Below are positions 60,295 through 64,000 of a DNA stretch of 64,000 nucleotides, piece by piece (the first letter of the stretch is position 1; the number at the start of each line of letters is the position of its first letter). A program made the translations under genes and the position numbers. The notes beneath the pieces are model-generated. The model was given only the letters and a program-made list of their open reading frames with translations. It searched no databases and was not told the DNA's origin. Origin of the DNA: Mesocentrotus franciscanus. Lineage: Eukaryota > Echinodermata > Echinoidea > Camarodonta > Strongylocentrotidae. The DNA lies in assembly GCA_037976565.1 (NCBI GenBank), contig CP137685.1, forward strand, positions 21,533,032-21,597,031, read 5' to 3'.

Positions 60295-60985
60295 AAACAG
60301 TCGAGAACGGTACTATGAAACGTCTTCTTTCTCTAAAAATTTAATGAAACAGGGATTAAGAGTCGAGAACGGTACAACGAATCGTCTTCGTTCTCTAATA
60401 TTTTAATGAAACGTCAAGCTTCCGCGCTACGCGAGAGGGTGGAAACTGAATTCAGGCAAGGATATAAGAGTCGATCGAGAACGGTACAGTTACGAATCGT
60501 CTTCTTACTCTAATAATTGAATGAAACGTCACAGCTTCCGCTACGCGAGAGGGTGGAAACTGAATTCCGACAAGGATTAAGACTCCAGAACGGTAGAACG
60601 AATCGTCTTCTTTCTCTAATAATATTTAATGAAACGTCAAAGCTTCCGCGCTACGCGCGAGAGGGTGGAAACTGAATTCAGACAAGGATTAAGAGTCCAG
60701 AACGGTATAACGAATCGTCTTCTTTCTCTAATAATTTAATGAAACGTCAAAGCTTCCGAGCTATACTTGCGAGAGGGTGGAAACTGAATTCAGACAAGAA
60801 TTAAGAGTCGAGAACGGTAGAACGAATCGTCTTCTTTCTCTGATAATTATGAAACGTCAAAACTTACGCGCTTCGCGCGGGAGATGGAAACTGAATTCAG
60901 ACAAAGATTAAGAGTCGAGAACCGTACAACCAATCGTCTTCTTTCTCTAAAAATGTAATGAAACGTCAAAGATAAAAAAGACAAT
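60295..60985. repeat. Minisatellite, about six to seven units of about 110 bases
   Basis: GAGAACGGTA with AATCGTCTTCTTTCTCTAAT, then TGAAACGTCAAAGCTTCCGC, then GAGGGTGGAAACTGAATTCA and GACAAGGATTAAGAGT form the unit. Unit starts lie near 60300, 60362, 60471, 60583, 60693, 60808 and 60914. The first unit is short (about 62 bases). No frame stays open through all units. Confidence 0.9.
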
Positions 60986-62454
60986 AAATGAACCGGTCAC
61001 CAATGAAAGTACATGCCGTGAAACAGTGTAACTCTAGAGAGAGTGACATGTAATTGTGTCCCCCCATGCTCAAACTCGGATTGCAATGACGCCCTTGATT
61101 CGTATATAGATAACGAGTGAGGATCCGGGAAAGGGATAGTGAGAATAATAGGAACGAAGTGACGACAATAATCGTAAATAACGAAAGTGAAAACGAAGGT
61201 AAAGTCTAAAATATCTGCATCAATTTTTATTACAAATAATTGATTTCACTGTTTTCTTCCAGTTTTCAAGTTTTATTACATAATTCTGATAAAAATTAAA
61301 AATTCAAATCGATACATGATGGGACAGCAAACAAAAGGTTGGTATTCTAACGAGTAAAATATTAATGAAAAGAAGAAGAAAAATTATAAAATGATAAAAA
61401 GTAGGCATATACAATGAAGAAAAATAATATCATCTAGCACAGAAATATCTTTTTGTTTAATATAATAAAAATTATAATTAAAAATTATTATAAAAAAATC
61501 AAAAAAAAAAAAAAATCGATAGCACATATCTATTTTAAAGTATTTACAACCCCCTCCCACCCTCCCTAGAATCCCGTGGATTTTCCACGGGCCCTGCTAG
61601 TTGTTAATAATACTTTACTAGACAGTGGGACCATCAAAATTACATTCATGTTTATTATTATGTCCAGAGAAAAATAACAGTACATACAGCACTGCTGCAA
61701 CCGGTAAAAATAACCCCATTTGTTTTGATAAGGATAACGAGCATCAGCTATATGAATTTCTACTGAAGTCACATTTCAACCATCTTCGTATTCATAATCA
61801 CACATGCATCATGTCTGGTTTAAAAAAAAAATTCACTCAGAAAAAGATAAACATTCAAGGTACAATTTTGTTTGGGCTTCCTTATGTGATTGTAAAGAAA
61901 ATCAAGACACAAATGTTGAGGAAACAATGATTTTAAAGAGTAAATTGTACGAGTGTGACAATAATTGGTTGAGTTCAGATATCAAGTTTAGCAGTTGTGA
62001 CATGGTTGCTATGTGCTTTCTGAGCCTTGTTGTTGTCAGGTTCTTTGGAAACTTCGCACCACAGTCATTTGCATAGTGGTGCAGGCAACTGTGTGCTGAC
62101 ATTGGTTTTTCACTGTCATTGTAAGCTCTTGAGAAGAAAAGTCATTTTTTTGATTTATTCCAGCCTCTTTCCTTGTGTTCACAAGAAGATCAACCCCCCT
62201 TTTAAGGTGGCAGCTAGTGAGAAGGATCGGCTCTTTTCTTCCTCGTTTTCCTCTCATGACGACCCTTGTTAGAGAACTGCAAAGCTGCCTCTCACATGTT
62301 GATAACAACTACAATACGTCACCCGCTTTTAAATCTTTTACGCATATTTACTTATTTAGCACTTATGTACTTTCCATTTTTCTTGAATTTTTATATTTTT
62401 ACATTATTTATTTTTGTTAAGAGTGTCTGAGGAGTGTTTGGTGTGTGACTGTTT
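60986..62454. other. Non-coding stretch, AT-rich, upstream of the LINE remnant
   Basis: A/T runs at 61440-61515. The 101-codon frame at 61625-61930 and an overlapping 90-codon frame have no recognised family. The frame could be the 5' part of the LINE that follows, but nothing proves this. Confidence 0.4.
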
Positions 62455-64000
62455 TTGCCCGTGGGTCCTTTTCCACTTCTTCTACTAATTATGTACGAAT
62501 ATTGTAAGCTATGCCAAATAATTATTGTGAATGATGAGTCTAGAAATTGTAATTTTGACTACTGCATGCGTTGTTACTCTGAATTGTTTCCCTTCAACCA
62601 TTATATTACCGATGGAGACTTCTTGGATGCACTCTACAGTTTTCCACCTTAATTGTAATATAGATATGGAAAAACTTCACTATTTGAAATTCAACCCATT
62701 CCAAATCAGTTCAAATAGTGAACTCAATCAGAATCTCTCTCTAAATATAGAAACTGACGATTGTACGCAGTCCAGTATGGCCAACAGAAATTGTGAATAT
62801 TTGTTTTCTGACAATTTTGTTGCAAAATATTCAAACCAAAACAAAGGACTCTCCATTATTGGTGGAAGCACTATTAAACAAGTTGAAAATGTTAAATTTC
62901 TTGGAGTAATTTTGAATGAGTTTTTGTCCTGGAAACCTCACATTGATAATGTTTGCTCAAAGATATCTAGAGGTAGTGGTGTGTTATCTAGATTAAGACA
63001 TTTTTTACCACAGAATATTCTCATTACTATATATAACAGTATAATATTGCCTCACCTAATTTATTGTAATACTACATGGGGTCATACATTTCCAAGTCAT
63101 CTTAACAAATTAGAAATTCTTCAGAAACGGGCAATCAGATTCATAACTTGGTCAATAGGCTATGTACACAGTAGCCCACTATTTTATAAACTTAGGACCT
63201 TACCTTTGAAACTGCTTGTATCATTTGGTACTCTAATTTTCATGTTTAAATATAACTCTGGCCTGTTGCCCCAAATATTTAATGATATGTTCACTTTAAA
63301 TTCCAATGTTCATTCCTATAATACTCGTCAGAGTCGCCAATTTCACAAACCCAAGGTGCGTACTACCACTGCACAACATTCCTTTCATTTTAATGCCATC
63401 CAACAATGGAATGCTCTTGATAAGAGCACTAAAAATAGTACCACCCTTTCCCGTTTTAAAACGCTTTGTCGTAATACTTTTCTACTCTCACTTAAATAAT
63501 TTGTATAATAATTTGTGCAATATTTCTCTACAATTCTTCATCTCTCCTTATTCCTTTCCTACTGTCCCACCCCTCTTCCCTTCTCTCTCCCTCTATCTCC
63601 CTCTCGCGGGTGTGTGTGTGTGTGTGTGTGTATGTGTCTGTATATGCTTGTTTTCATGGTTTTTTTCCACATGATTTTGTATTACATGGAACCGGTCAGT
63701 GTTCATCGGCCTCACTGAGGCGCTGCCTCGGCCAGAACAAGCTGAGCCCATTGTTCTGCTTGCGCGCATTGTAATAGCCGGTGAATGCTGACGGGTGCCA
63801 TGGTTTAGTTTGTTTAAGCCTATTACCTAGTTTTTGTTATACAATTTTACTCGTTTATTGTACAGGGAACCCCACTTACAAGCTTAAGCTTCTCTCGGGT
63901 TCCCTAACCATTTTTTACTCTGTATGTCCATCATGTTTTGTATAATTATGTCCTTCGAATATTGTTTGTATTTTCTGAATGTTTTTAAAAATGGTTGAAC
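62455..64000 (+). mobile_element. Internally deleted LINE (CR1/Jockey-like) remnant
   Basis: 62455-62652 encodes a finger-like YCKLC...CNFDYCMRCY segment, then ITDGDFLDAL. After one frame change the 62531-63499 frame continues HLNCNIDMEKLHYLKFNPFQ. It then moves, within a few residues after NCEYLFSDNF, to the distal reverse-transcriptase region: VKFLGVILNEFLSWKPHID, ILPHLIYCNTTWG, LQKRAIRFITW and a tail ending TLCRNTFLLSLK. The endonuclease and the catalytic YADD-bearing part are missing. So this is a non-autonomous deletion derivative, with a (GT)n tract at 63610-63631 and a long 3' untranslated part running to the window edge. Confidence 0.75.

Noticed and set aside
60295..60985. CRISPR-like array
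   Set aside because: Units are contiguous and fully similar with no unique spacers; an animal minisatellite.

Overview
This is intron-rich, AT-rich animal nuclear DNA, not prokaryotic or viral. Coding sequence is sparse and consists of small GC-richer exons with GT/AG borders that join in phase. Two conserved animal genes can be recognised. Much of the remainder is short inverted-repeat DNA elements, tRNA-derived SINEs, LINE remnants and simple repeats. The repeat style (many TACATGTA and TAGGCCTA strings, an ATAAAGAGTTGCGATTGAT repeat, terminal repeats such as TACAGTCAAACCTG) suggests an echinoderm, probably sea-urchin-like. That assignment is inference.

Layout. 1-11.8 kb: no convincing gene; a nested inverted-repeat element (605-1592), a related element (5527-6038) and two SINEs. 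11.8-13.8 kb: a possible two-exon small gene, or a frameshifted pseudogene with a basic VQPTA-motif module. 13.8-22.2 kb: non-coding, including an almost perfect 383-bp hairpin element (19936-20318). 22.3 kb: a lone first exon on the minus strand encoding the start of an ALP/Enigma-type PDZ domain, with no partner exon found to its left in the window. 29.2-44.8 kb: a PDZ/ZASP-motif (PDLIM/LDB3-like) muscle or cytoskeletal gene on the minus strand, with six coding exons located to the base. 51.1-56.1 kb: the 3' part of the Werner-syndrome helicase gene (WRN) on the minus strand, five exons. 58.6-61 kb: a CpG-rich patch and two tandem-repeat arrays. 62.5-64 kb: an internally deleted LINE on the plus strand.

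How the parts work together. In the PDLIM-like gene, exon phases permit only two full-length transcripts. PDZ exon 2 joins either the pair (38586-38655 plus the ZM exon 35564-35729), giving 219 residues, or the single Pro/Gly-rich exon (33821-34212), giving 271 residues. Both routes enter in phase 2 and leave in phase 1 into the same last exon (29224-29396). Three decayed partial copies of the ZM exon stand in tandem just upstream of the intact one. In WRN, parts of three exon regions are likewise duplicated next to the originals. Local duplication across an exon edge is therefore the recurring structural theme. No LIM domain, HRDC domain, helicase core, CRISPR array or operon was seen.
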